In this document: positions 33,623 to 41,025 of the stretch, piece by piece
Position numbering within the stretch: position 1 is the stretch's first letter
How the letters are laid out: each line of letters starts with the position of its first letter
Assembly: GCF_020171845.1 (NCBI RefSeq)
Contig: NZ_JAIVAM010000011.1
Location: forward strand, 124,001-188,000
Origin: Cytobacillus kochii
GTDB lineage: Bacteria; Bacillota; Bacilli; Bacillales; Cytobacillaceae
Length of the DNA stretch: 64,000 bases
Reading direction: 5' to 3'
The notes under the pieces: generated by a model
Seen by the model: the letters and a program-made list of their open reading frames with translations, nothing else
What the model was told of the DNA's origin: nothing
Databases searched by the model: none
Made by a program: the position numbers and the translations under genes

Positions 33623-34975
33623 TCACTCCTGACTTTGCCCTTTATCAAAAAGTATTTTCACTTTCGTTCCTATTCCTAATTCGCTTTGAAGCGTTAACTC
33701 AACATCAATCGCTTCTGAGATTTCTTTTGCCAAAGATAAACCGAGTCCGCTACCATTTTTCCCCCGCTTCCTTGCGGGATCTACTTGGTAAAAGCGATCA
33801 AACACTCTCGCCTGATCAGCTTTAGAAATACCAACTCCTGTATCAATTACTTCAATAAATGTTTGCTCATTTGCCTTCCCGATAATAATTTCAATCTCAT
33901 TTTCACTATATTTCCTAGCGTTATCTAATAGGATAAACAATAGCTGCTTAAGCTTTTGCTCATCAGAAGTGACCGTCGTTTCTTTTAAGCCAGTTATTGT
34001 AATGTGGCGCTGATACGCTCTCTCAAATGAACGACTAACTTCAAAAAGGAACGGGGAGAGTGAAATCTCTTGTTTTTGTACATTCCATTCTTCGTTATTC
34101 TTCGCCAAAAGAAGCAATTGTTCAGTTAGTTCTCGCATCCTTATTGCCTCTGAGTGAATAGCTTCAACAGATTCATCGACTAAATCTTTATCTTGGTACC
34201 CTCGTCTTTTAAGCAAATTAGCATAACTTTCTATGATTGTTAATGGTGTTTTTAATTCATGAGAAGCATTAGCAATAAATTGCTTTTGTTTCTCATCATT
34301 CTCCTCAAGCAGCGTAATCATATGATTGAAGGTTTCACCCATTTCCCTCAATTCGATGTCTGCATTTCGATGGAGCTGCAGTTGTTTAAATTGGCCACTA
34401 TTTCTAATTTCCTTCATTGTTGCAGTTAAAGAAAGAATCGGCGTAATAATCACGTTGCCGACAAACCTACTTGAAAGGAATACAGGTATCGTTGCAACTA
34501 GTGTTACGATAAAGAGAACGGTCTTTAATATATTTAAGTTTCGATAACTTGCTTCAATATCTTTTCCTATTTGTAAGTTTGCCACTTCTCCACTGGGCAA
34601 AATCATTGGTGTTGAACTAATAACTATATGTTCGTTTTTAATAATTTCTGTCTTATCACTTGCTCCAAACTGATAAGGCAGCTTATCTACCTTTTCATTA
34701 TCCATCGAAGTGGTTGTTGTTGCTTCTCCATTTTCATGAATAATTCTTATAAACCCATCAACCGGTACATACGCCCTTAATAAGCTTCCTTGAGGAAGAG
34801 TGCCTAGGGATTGATGGAACTCAGTTAAAACCCTATTTAATTCTTCTTTTGCCTGCTCCTTCTCACCCTCTAGCGTAATGGATTGAAAAATAAAGTATAT
34901 TGTAAAGTTCATTACAATGAGTAAAACAATAAATAAGACCGCAGTATATAAATGAATTCTATTTTTGATCTTCAT
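33623..34975 (-). CDS. ykoH: Sensor histidine kinase (YkoH-like)
   Basis: A 450-residue membrane kinase with helices at about residues 9-31 and 150-172 enclosing an extracellular sensor of about 115 residues, then HAMP (to about 225), a dimerisation helix with the phospho-acceptor His239 (NASHELKTPLTIIES), the N box LLDNARKYSENEI, and G boxes DTGVGIS and GSGLGLSLAKEI. It autophosphorylates and passes phosphate to the response regulator encoded just upstream, whose stop codon it overlaps by four bases. Followed by a PepSY protein, it corresponds in layout to B. subtilis YkoH. The signal is unknown. Confidence 0.93.
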   Translation of the reverse strand: MKIKNRIHLYTAVLFIVLLIVMNFTIYFIFQSITLEGEKEQAKEELNRVLTEFHQSLGTLPQGSLLRAYVPVDGFIRIIHENGEATTTTSMDNEKVDKLPYQFGASDKTEIIKNEHIVISSTPMILPSGEVANLQIGKDIEASYRNLNILKTVLFIVTLVATIPVFLSSRFVGNVIITPILSLTATMKEIRNSGQFKQLQLHRNADIELREMGETFNHMITLLEENDEKQKQFIANASHELKTPLTIIESYANLLKRRGYQDKDLVDESVEAIHSEAIRMRELTEQLLLLAKNNEEWNVQKQEISLSPFLFEVSRSFERAYQRHITITGLKETTVTSDEQKLKQLLFILLDNARKYSENEIEIIIGKANEQTFIEVIDTGVGISKADQARVFDRFYQVDPARKRGKNGSGLGLSLAKEISEAIDVELTLQSELGIGTKVKILFDKGQSQE

Positions 34976-35667
34976 GTTGGTTGCCTGAGGGTATAGCCCA
35001 CACCTCTTACTGTTTGAATAAGCGGTTTGACATCATCAGATACTTCTAACTTCCTTCTTAAATAACGAATATACACATCAACCACATTTGTATCACCGCT
35101 GTAATCGTACCCCCACACTTTAGACAATATTTGGTCTCGTGTCAGCACTTGGCGTTCATTCTCAGCTAAATAGAGCAATAAATCGAATTCCTTAGCAGTC
35201 AACTCAATGGATTGTTCCCCTCGCATGACTTCTCTCGTCTGCTCATTCATTTTTAAATCGCTACAAGTTAACCATTTTCCTCCTTCTTCCTTACCGCCTT
35301 TTTGTTTCAATCGCAAAGCTGCTCTCACTCGTGCTAGCAATTCTTCTATTTGAAAAGGCTTGGTGACATAGTCATTCGCCCCAAAATCAAGTCCAGTTAC
35401 TTTATCTTCTACTGCACCTTTAGCCGTTAGTAATATAACCGGTGTAACCGTATCATTCCCTCTTATTCTACGTAGAATTTCCATCCCACTTAAACCTGGT
35501 AGCATCACATCTAAGAGGATAAGATCCCACTCTTTTTCTCGGTAATGATTCATCGCCTCCATGCCATCATACACCTTTGTCACTTGATAACCTTCATACG
35601 TTAATTCAAGCTCTAATAAGCGCGCAATTTTTTCCTCATCCTCAACAATCAAAATCTCCTCTGCCAT
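34972..35667 (-). CDS. ykoG: OmpR-family response regulator (YkoG-like)
   Basis: The 231 residues comprise a receiver (acidic pair D10 and E11, phospho-acceptor D53 in LILLDVMLPG, and the conserved Lys in LLTAKG) and a C-terminal winged-helix DNA-binding domain (LTAKEFDLLLYLAEN, then VDVYIRYLRRKLE and IQTVRGVGYTL). It is the first gene of the two-component/PepSY operon, with the kinase gene overlapping its end. The ATG at 35667 follows GGAGGCG. Targets are likely the PepSY genes downstream, by analogy with other PepSY-linked systems. Confidence 0.94.
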   Translation of the reverse strand: MAEEILIVEDEEKIARLLELELTYEGYQVTKVYDGMEAMNHYREKEWDLILLDVMLPGLSGMEILRRIRGNDTVTPVILLTAKGAVEDKVTGLDFGANDYVTKPFQIEELLARVRAALRLKQKGGKEEGGKWLTCSDLKMNEQTREVMRGEQSIELTAKEFDLLLYLAENERQVLTRDQILSKVWGYDYSGDTNVVDVYIRYLRRKLEVSDDVKPLIQTVRGVGYTLRQPT

Positions 35668-35742
35668 CCACCACGCCTCCTTTTACAGTTATTATTAACT
35701 TACCAAAAGAACATTAAAAACAAATTAAAATTTTCATTAAAT

Positions 35743-35766
35743 AAACCTCCCTTTTGGGGAGGAGGT
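35743..35766 (-). terminator. Intrinsic terminator after the DUF1835 gene
   Basis: On the minus strand CCTCCCC and GGGAGG enclose AAAA and are followed by TTTATTT. It lies between the 35780 stop codon and the response-regulator promoter region. Confidence 0.7.
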
Positions 35767-35779
35767 CTCACCATATTAA

Positions 35780-36787
35780 TTACCCGTTCGACTTGAGGCG
35801 TACACTATAAAATCTCATTGCCCTCGGCACACCCTTCAATTCAAAAACACCTAAGAACGCTAGCGTTCTTAAACGGTACTCAATAAACAAATCCCCAATG
35901 GGTTGGTCTAAATGTCCAATGACCTCACCAATTAGGCGGGCAGACTTCATAAATTCTTTTCCCTTTTGAAGCTCCCTTGCTTTAACAATAATCATCTCAT
36001 CTAAATAATTTTCACTGACAGGAGTCAACCTTCCTTCTTCCCATGTCCTTAAAAAGACGTCCTTCGATTGAGCAAGCGTAACCCAAAGTTCTATCCATTT
36101 TTGACGTTCATCTATTGATAAGAAGAGATAATTTTCCAGATTTTTTATATATTCCATCCACTGCTCGGGCGCAAGCTCACCCGTATGTAGAATATCTTGA
36201 CGTGTTAAACTTTGCTGGTGCTCCTGATCTAAACCTATATATATTTGATTGTTTTTCTCCCGTAATAGGTAGACGGCATAGGCTATTCCTGTCTGTTCAT
36301 GCGCATTTTCGCATCCCCAAATAAAAATTTTACATTGTTCGGGTAATGCCTGTAACTTCATCCAACTTTCTTCTATCCGTGGAATATAGTCAAAGATACA
36401 TTCATCTTCTAAATTAATATGTTCAAACAACCAGTCCCTACGCTTCTCAAGACCACCTAATTGATGCAATTGCCATAATGGCCCTATCGAAAAATTAATC
36501 GGAATCGTAATGACTATATCATTTATCTTTAATTTCTTTATTGCTTGTTTTAAACTCCCCGCACTCGAATCGCTGAAAACAATATGGATATTACCTCCTT
36601 GCAGAGGAGGAATAGCCTTATCAAAGGTTAACACTGCTTGATAAATGTCATTCATGCTAGTCATATAATCCTCTTCAGGGTAGTTTCCCGAATGAAGCAT
36701 TTCAGTACGTAATAACATTTGTAACAGTAAGGATCTTGCTTCATGATCCGATAATTTATCTACTTGCCGTTTAATCTGCAAAGGCAA
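35780..36787 (-). CDS. DUF1835/DUF3658-domain protein
   Basis: A cytoplasmic protein of 335 residues. The middle begins with the DUF1835 pattern GNIHIVFSDSSAGSLKQAIK followed by INFSIGPLWQL, and the C-terminal third (YLDEMIIVKARELQKG, then SARLIGEVIG and EYRLRTLAFLGVFELKG) matches DUF3658, the usual partner. Such proteins are widespread in Bacillus without known function. It starts at a TTG at 36787 after GGGAGAG. The GNAT gene lies 10 bp upstream on the same strand, so the two are co-transcribed. Confidence 0.82.
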   Translation of the reverse strand: MPLQIKRQVDKLSDHEARSLLLQMLLRTEMLHSGNYPEEDYMTSMNDIYQAVLTFDKAIPPLQGGNIHIVFSDSSAGSLKQAIKKLKINDIVITIPINFSIGPLWQLHQLGGLEKRRDWLFEHINLEDECIFDYIPRIEESWMKLQALPEQCKIFIWGCENAHEQTGIAYAVYLLREKNNQIYIGLDQEHQQSLTRQDILHTGELAPEQWMEYIKNLENYLFLSIDERQKWIELWVTLAQSKDVFLRTWEEGRLTPVSENYLDEMIIVKARELQKGKEFMKSARLIGEVIGHLDQPIGDLFIEYRLRTLAFLGVFELKGVPRAMRFYSVRLKSNG

Positions 36788-36796
36788 ACACTCTCC

Positions 36797-37273
36797 CTAT
36801 TCACTTTTATAACAATCAAAAACCATGCTCATAAACTCATATGTACTTCCGTTCGTTTCTTGCATATATATGTGGCTCGTGCGAAACCCCATTCGTTTAT
36901 ACAGTTTAATGGCCCTTTTATTGAAAGTAGCTACAGATAATGTCAACTGTTTAGGTTCATAAGTCTTTCTTAAAAAGCTCATCGCAGCCTTTAAGAAAGT
37001 TACACCTTTTCTTTGACCAGTTAAGTCCGGTCGCATTCCAAGACCTATATCCAATGTGTCACCTTTTTGCTCAATCATCAAAAAACCGATAAGCTCTTCT
37101 TCATCTCTGACAGAAAACACAAACTCTCCCCGTTCTTTTTCATCTAAAAATGCAGCTAAATCCTCCTCATCTTCCTCCATATTATAAAAATCATAGGGGG
37201 CATCATACTGCCAAGTTAAAGCAATTTCCTCAGCTTCCTGTTGCGACATGATATTAAATGAATACGGCTTTAT
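36797..37273 (-). CDS. GNAT-family N-acetyltransferase with a probable AUA start codon
   Basis: The fold is a GNAT: VFSVRDEEELIGFLMIEQ, then the acetyl-CoA loop LGMRPDLTGQRKGVTF, and NKRAIKLYKRMGFRTSH. The first ATG at 37249 has no ribosome site within 20 bases. In the same frame eight codons earlier, ATA at 37273 is five bases after a strong GGAGG, and reading from it gives KPYSFNIMSQQEAEEIA, the conserved N-terminus of this acetyltransferase group. I therefore place the start at 37273, as a rare AUA initiation or a mutated ATG. The product would be about 158 residues. It precedes the DUF1835 gene by 10 bp. Confidence 0.8.
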   Translation of the reverse strand: MKPYSFNIMSQQEAEEIALTWQYDAPYDFYNMEEDEEDLAAFLDEKERGEFVFSVRDEEELIGFLMIEQKGDTLDIGLGMRPDLTGQRKGVTFLKAAMSFLRKTYEPKQLTLSVATFNKRAIKLYKRMGFRTSHIYMQETNGSTYEFMSMVFDCYKSE

Positions 37274-37509
37274 AGACTCCTCCTTATTTTAGAAAATTAT
37301 ACCACTTCCTCCCTATACAAAACGCCATTTTAACAAACATTTAATGATCATTTGAGAATGGGCATTTTTTAAACAAGATGCTATTTCAACCTATATATCA
37401 GCATCTATTAAAAGGCCATAACTAGCCATTTAATATGCAGGTCCCTGCTCTTGGCAGCGAAGTCCGCATTGAGAGCGATACTTGTGGAGTAAAGTGTTTC
37501 CTGCTTTTT
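37274..37509. other. Intergenic DNA before array A3
   Basis: AT-rich spacer holding the GNAT ribosome site (GGAGG near 37278) and no supported gene. It probably contains the promoter of the GNAT-DUF1835 pair. Confidence 0.4.
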
Positions 37510-38090
37510 TTCAGACTTGTAAGCCTATTTGACTCTTGTGCGTAATTTCTCGGCTTCCTCTATACCTCTTTTGCGCGTATCTGGCTTTTGCGCGCAATTC
37601 TTCTTCTCTCTCCCTTATCTTGTGCGCGTATTTAGCTCTTTCACGCATTTCCTCGCCTTCCTCTATACCACTTTTGCGCGTATCCCGCATTTGCGCGCAT
37701 TTCTTCTTCTCTTTCTCATAACTTGTGCGCATATTTTGCTCTTTCGCGCATTTCCTCTGCCTTCTCTATGACTCTTTTGCGCGTATCTGGCTTTTGCGCG
37801 CAATTCTTCTTCTCTTTCTCATAACTTGATCGCGTTTTTGGCTCTTTCGCGCATTTCCTCGGCTTCCTCTATACCACTTTTGCGCGTATCTGGCTTTTGC
37901 GCGCAATTCTTCTTCTCTCTCTCATAACTTGTGCGCGTTTTTGACTCTTCGCGCATTTCCTCCCCCTCCTCTATGACTCTTTTGCGCGTATCCGGCATTT
38001 GCGCGCAACTCTTCTTCTCTTTCTCATAACTTGTGCGCGTATTTGATTCTTGCCAACATAGTTTCTTAATCTCTTCCCTCGCATTGTAGG
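37510..38090. repeat. Minisatellite array A3, 51/52-bp units in a ~103-bp dimer
   Basis: GCGCGTA or a close variant recurs at 37573, 37624, 37676, 37727, 37779, 37830, 37882, 37933, 37984 and 38035, with spacings of 51 or 52 bp. Two unit types alternate, one with TTTTGCGCGCAATTCTTCTT and one with TTCGCGCATTTCCTC, giving a higher-order period of 102-103 bp. The plus strand is pyrimidine-rich and dotted with GCGCG. Frames open on both strands lack ribosome sites. It lies between the GNAT gene and the symporter terminator. Confidence 0.93.
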
Positions 38091-38124
38091 TTATGCAGCC
38101 AAGATAGACTATTGATCGCAAACA

Positions 38125-38155
38125 AAAAAATACCACAGAATTAAATTCTGTGGCA
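38125..38155 (-). terminator. Intrinsic terminator after the symporter gene
   Basis: On the minus strand CCACAGAATT and AATTCTGTGG form a perfect 10-bp stem followed by TATTTTTTT. It isolates array A3 from the symporter transcript. Confidence 0.92.
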
Positions 38156-38182
38156 TGCGAATTCTATCATCTATGATAACTT

Positions 38183-39445
38183 TTAAGAAGCTTTTTGAAC
38201 TTTATTATCAGCTGGCGGGTTAAATTGGCCTTCCCACTTTGCGATAACAAGTGCTGCAAGGGAATTACCAACTACGTTTACTGCTGTACGACCCATATCT
38301 AGGATACGGTCGATACCTGCGATAAAAGCAAGTCCTGCTGCAGGCAGTCCAATTGTACTGAAAGTAGCTAGTAGAACAACAAACGAAACGCCTGGTACAC
38401 CTGCCATACCTTTAGAAGTAATCATTAGTACAAGCATTAATGTGATTTGTTCAACAATACTTAACTCAATACCAAACATTTGTGCAATAAATAATGCTGC
38501 AATGGCTTGGTATAAAACGGAACCATCGAGGTTAAATGAGTAACCAGTTGGAATAACAAAAGAAGCGATATGTTTCGGGCTTCCTGCTTGTTCCATCTTG
38601 TCCATAATTCGTGGAAGAACCGTTTCTGAACTCGCTGTTGAGAAAGCTAGAAGTAATTCTTCTTTAATGGATCCAAGTAATTTAAAGATATTCACACCGA
38701 TAATTTTAGCCATAATTCCTAAAATAACGATAACGAAGAATGCCATTGTTCCATACACAGTTAACGCTAATTTCCCTAAAGGAATCAATGAAGCAAAACC
38801 ATATTTTGAAATCGTCACACCAATTAACGCAAACACCCCTATTGGTGCATACTTCATAAATAAGTTTGTTACATAAAACATCGCCTTAGCTGTGCCTTCA
38901 AAAAATCTTAATACTGGTTTCCCTTTTTCACCTATTGCAGCGACTCCTAGTCCAAATACAACGGCAAAGAAAATAATTGCAAGCATGTCACCTTCCACCA
39001 TTGCTTGAACCGGATTTGTCGGTACAATATGCAATAACGTGTCGGCTATTGATTTTCCTTCTTGCTCTTCATTCGTTTGAACATATCCAGAAATATCATT
39101 CTGTTCTAAGCTCTCCATATCCAAACCTGCTCCAGGTTGGAATATATTAGCAGAAATAAGTCCCACTGCAATCGCTACCATTGTCATTCCAATGAAATAA
39201 AACAGTGATTTTCCGCCGAGCTTACCGACTGATTTAATGTCACCAACACCAGCAATAGCAACGATGATTGTTGAAAGGACGATCGGTACGACGATCATCT
39301 TAATTAAACGGATAAATAAATCACCAAAAGGCTGTAAAAAACTTTGAGCGGTTTCATTTCCGTAGAAAATACCACCAATGACAATACCTAAAATAAGACC
39401 AATCAAAATTTGAGTAGCTAGACTCATTTTAAATATTTTTTTCAT
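38183..39445 (-). CDS. Dicarboxylate/amino acid:cation symporter (DAACS family)
   Basis: A 420-residue glutamate-transporter-fold membrane protein. It has the N-terminal KMSLATQILIGLILGIVIG, the HP1 serine-rich loop FSTASSETVLPRIMD, the TM7 motif NLDGSVLYQAIAALFIAQ (NMDGT-like) and the HP2 region TSKGMAGVPGVSFVVLLATF. It would import glutamate, aspartate or C4-dicarboxylates with H+ or Na+. The HP1 and TM8 region (DRILDMGRTAVNVVGN with its Asp and Arg) fits acidic amino acids well. The ATG at 39445 follows GAAGGTGAGG. A ydaO-type c-di-AMP riboswitch lies in its long leader, tying uptake to osmotic/potassium signalling. Confidence 0.93.
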   Translation of the reverse strand: MKKIFKMSLATQILIGLILGIVIGGIFYGNETAQSFLQPFGDLFIRLIKMIVVPIVLSTIIVAIAGVGDIKSVGKLGGKSLFYFIGMTMVAIAVGLISANIFQPGAGLDMESLEQNDISGYVQTNEEQEGKSIADTLLHIVPTNPVQAMVEGDMLAIIFFAVVFGLGVAAIGEKGKPVLRFFEGTAKAMFYVTNLFMKYAPIGVFALIGVTISKYGFASLIPLGKLALTVYGTMAFFVIVILGIMAKIIGVNIFKLLGSIKEELLLAFSTASSETVLPRIMDKMEQAGSPKHIASFVIPTGYSFNLDGSVLYQAIAALFIAQMFGIELSIVEQITLMLVLMITSKGMAGVPGVSFVVLLATFSTIGLPAAGLAFIAGIDRILDMGRTAVNVVGNSLAALVIAKWEGQFNPPADNKVQKAS

Positions 39446-39582
39446 AAAAAAACCTCACCTTCTATAAATTTGATCTAGTGCTTAGGCAAGGGAAACAAGG
39501 TTAATTAATTTAAGGTGAAAATAAACCAAAAAAAAAAGCCTTTTCAGTCATTTTCCCGCAATCATATAAACTCCTTTTGTCT

Positions 39583-39726
39583 CCTTTAATGCTGACGAGG
39601 TTAGCTTTCGGGTTAGGACTAAGGGAAACAGTAAGCCCCTCTAACATACATAGATTCACCCCAAACGGACATGTCCGCTGTAAAAATTGGGTCCCCCGTT
39701 CTTAGAAAAAAGATTAAGCAATATAT
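39583..39726 (-). promoter_or_regulatory. c-di-AMP (ydaO/yuaA) riboswitch upstream of the DAACS symporter
   Basis: On the minus strand the motif elements occur in order: TGCTTAATC near 39720, AACGGGGGACCCA, the pairing arms AGCGGACATGTCCG, TTTGGGGTGAATC, GAGGGGCTTACTG, and the invariant end AACCCGAAAGCTAACCTCGTCAGC near 39590 (compared here in pieces). This is the same class as at 5397-5550. It ends about 140 nt before the symporter start codon. A run of ten T follows at 39536-39527, but I could not resolve the stem of a terminator, so the expression platform is uncertain. Confidence 0.9.
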
Positions 39727-39748
39727 TACAAAATACTTTTCTATTATA

Positions 39749-39778
39749 TTATTAATACATTGAAATTGTAAATAGCAA
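39749..39778 (-). promoter_or_regulatory. Sigma-A promoter of the symporter
   Basis: On the minus strand TTGCTA (39778-39773) and TAATAA (39754-39749) are 18 bp apart; the expected start near 39742 lies just before the c-di-AMP aptamer. Confidence 0.6.
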
Positions 39779-40091
39779 GAATTACCGAGGATATTTAAAG
39801 CTGTGCGTTCACTATAGCGCACCTATCTAGTAAAACCTTTATAATTCTCTCAAATACTTATCATTTCTCCTGTTTACTACAATAACCTTCAGTTTAATTC
39901 TTCCGATTATTCCTCTTTTTTTAAATAAAAATTAAAGAAAAATATACACAAATTTTACAAAACTAATTTTTCTGAAATATTAATTATTTAGACTATCTAA
40001 ATAATTAATCAACTGTTACCGCAATGATCTTGTTTATGGTGGTTGATTTCATCGAATGCTTTTGTTATCACTAAAATAAGGGGGGGTACAC
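39779..40091. other. Intergenic region between the symporter promoter and the SRPBCC gene
   Basis: Very AT-rich DNA between two divergent genes. It includes a GTGCG..CGCAC inverted repeat near 39803-39822 and the ribosome site AAGGGGGGG at 40077-40085 for the plus-strand gene. I found no ORF or known regulatory motif beyond these. Confidence 0.45.
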
Positions 40092-40547
40092 ATGCCTGTC
40101 ATTAAACATCGTTTGTTGATTCATGCCGATATTCACTTATGTTTTGATTTAGCAAGAAATGTGGAAGTACATACGGAGACAACAAAGCAATCACAGGAGC
40201 GAGCTGTTGCCGGAGTGACTTCAGGTTTACTCAGGAGTGGGGACACAGTAACCTGGGAAGCTATACATTTTGGTGTAAAGCAAAGACTAACAGCAAAAGT
40301 AACGGAGATGGAACGCCCCTACCAATTTACAGATGTATTGGTAAAGGGTGCTTTTCAATCATTTATTCATGTTCATGAGTTCCGTGAGCATGAGGAAGGA
40401 ACTGAAATGATAGATTCATTTTCTTATATCTCACCATTAGGATTGATTGGGAAGATAGCAGACTTCCTCTTTTTAAAAGCTTATATGCAACGATTCATAA
40501 CCAAAAGAGCGTTAGCATTAAAAAAGATGGCAGAAGGGAATACATAA
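40092..40547 (+). CDS. SRPBCC-family protein
   Basis: This 151-residue protein has the START/Bet v1-like helix-grip pattern: an N-terminal strand IKHRLLIHADIHLCFDLARNVEVH, the mid strand pair VTWEAIHFGVKQRLTAKVTEM, YQFTDVLVKGAFQSFIHVHEF and a long C-terminal helix ending FLKAYMQRFITKRALALK. Members bind hydrophobic ligands; some are named cell-division inhibitors, without proof here. The start has an unusually strong ribosome site (AAGGGGGGG, eight bases before ATG). It ends in a terminator hairpin shared with the converging VOC gene. Confidence 0.85.
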   Translation: MPVIKHRLLIHADIHLCFDLARNVEVHTETTKQSQERAVAGVTSGLLRSGDTVTWEAIHFGVKQRLTAKVTEMERPYQFTDVLVKGAFQSFIHVHEFREHEEGTEMIDSFSYISPLGLIGKIADFLFLKAYMQRFITKRALALKKMAEGNT

Positions 40548-40563
40548 CCCTCGCCATCTTTTT
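40521..40563. terminator. Bidirectional terminator between convergent genes
   Basis: AAAAAGATGGC.GAAGGG and CCCTCGCCATCTTTTT pair with one mismatch around a short loop. The hairpin covers the end and stop codon of the SRPBCC gene and serves both directions. Confidence 0.88.
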
Positions 40564-40565
40564 AA

Positions 40566-40961
40566 TTAAGGTAGATTGATTTGCCAAGATACACCGAAGC
40601 GATCATTAATCCAAGCAAATTGTTGACTAAAACCATAATCACCTAAAGGCATTAATTCCGTACCACCGTCTACTAGCTTTTCGTAGACAACACGAAGTTC
40701 TTCCGCAGTATCACAATTCAAATAAAAGGAAAAGCTCGGGGTGAAATTGAACTGATGGGCGATATTACTATCAATGCACATCACTTCTTGGTCCTTTAGC
40801 TTGAATATGGCATGCATTACTGTCCCTTCATCACCCGCTTCATTTTCACCATAGCGGGCAATATTTATAATGCTTGAGTCTTCAATAATCGACGTATAAT
40901 AATTCATCGCTTGCTCTGCTTGACCATCTTGAAACATAAGAAATGGCATGACACTTTTCAT
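40566..40961 (-). CDS. VOC-superfamily protein (PhnB-like)
   Basis: This 131-residue protein starts MKSVMPFLMFQDGQAEQAMNYY, the PhnB/3-demethylubiquinone-methyltransferase-like opening, and ends FGVSWQINLP, the matching signature close. The layout is one beta-alpha-beta-beta-beta module repeated, about the normal length. The usual metal residues of glyoxalases are not conserved in an obvious way, so catalysis is doubtful. No operon partner is evident. Confidence 0.87.
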   Translation of the reverse strand: MKSVMPFLMFQDGQAEQAMNYYTSIIEDSSIINIARYGENEAGDEGTVMHAIFKLKDQEVMCIDSNIAHQFNFTPSFSFYLNCDTAEELRVVYEKLVDGGTELMPLGDYGFSQQFAWINDRFGVSWQINLP

Positions 40962-41025
40962 CTCTAATCTCCTTTATCTCTCATTTCCATTCATCATACT
41001 TCAATAAGAAGCTAGGAGCAAATCA

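Noticed and set aside
37511-38136. Charged frames (EEMRERAKYA-like) in array A3
   Set aside because: Products of the repeat period; no start signals, and the period alternates 51 and 52 so frames do not persist.
39619-39822. Frame of 67 codons upstream of the symporter
   Set aside because: It lies across the c-di-AMP riboswitch and its promoter on the same strand; the bases are explained by the RNA motif.
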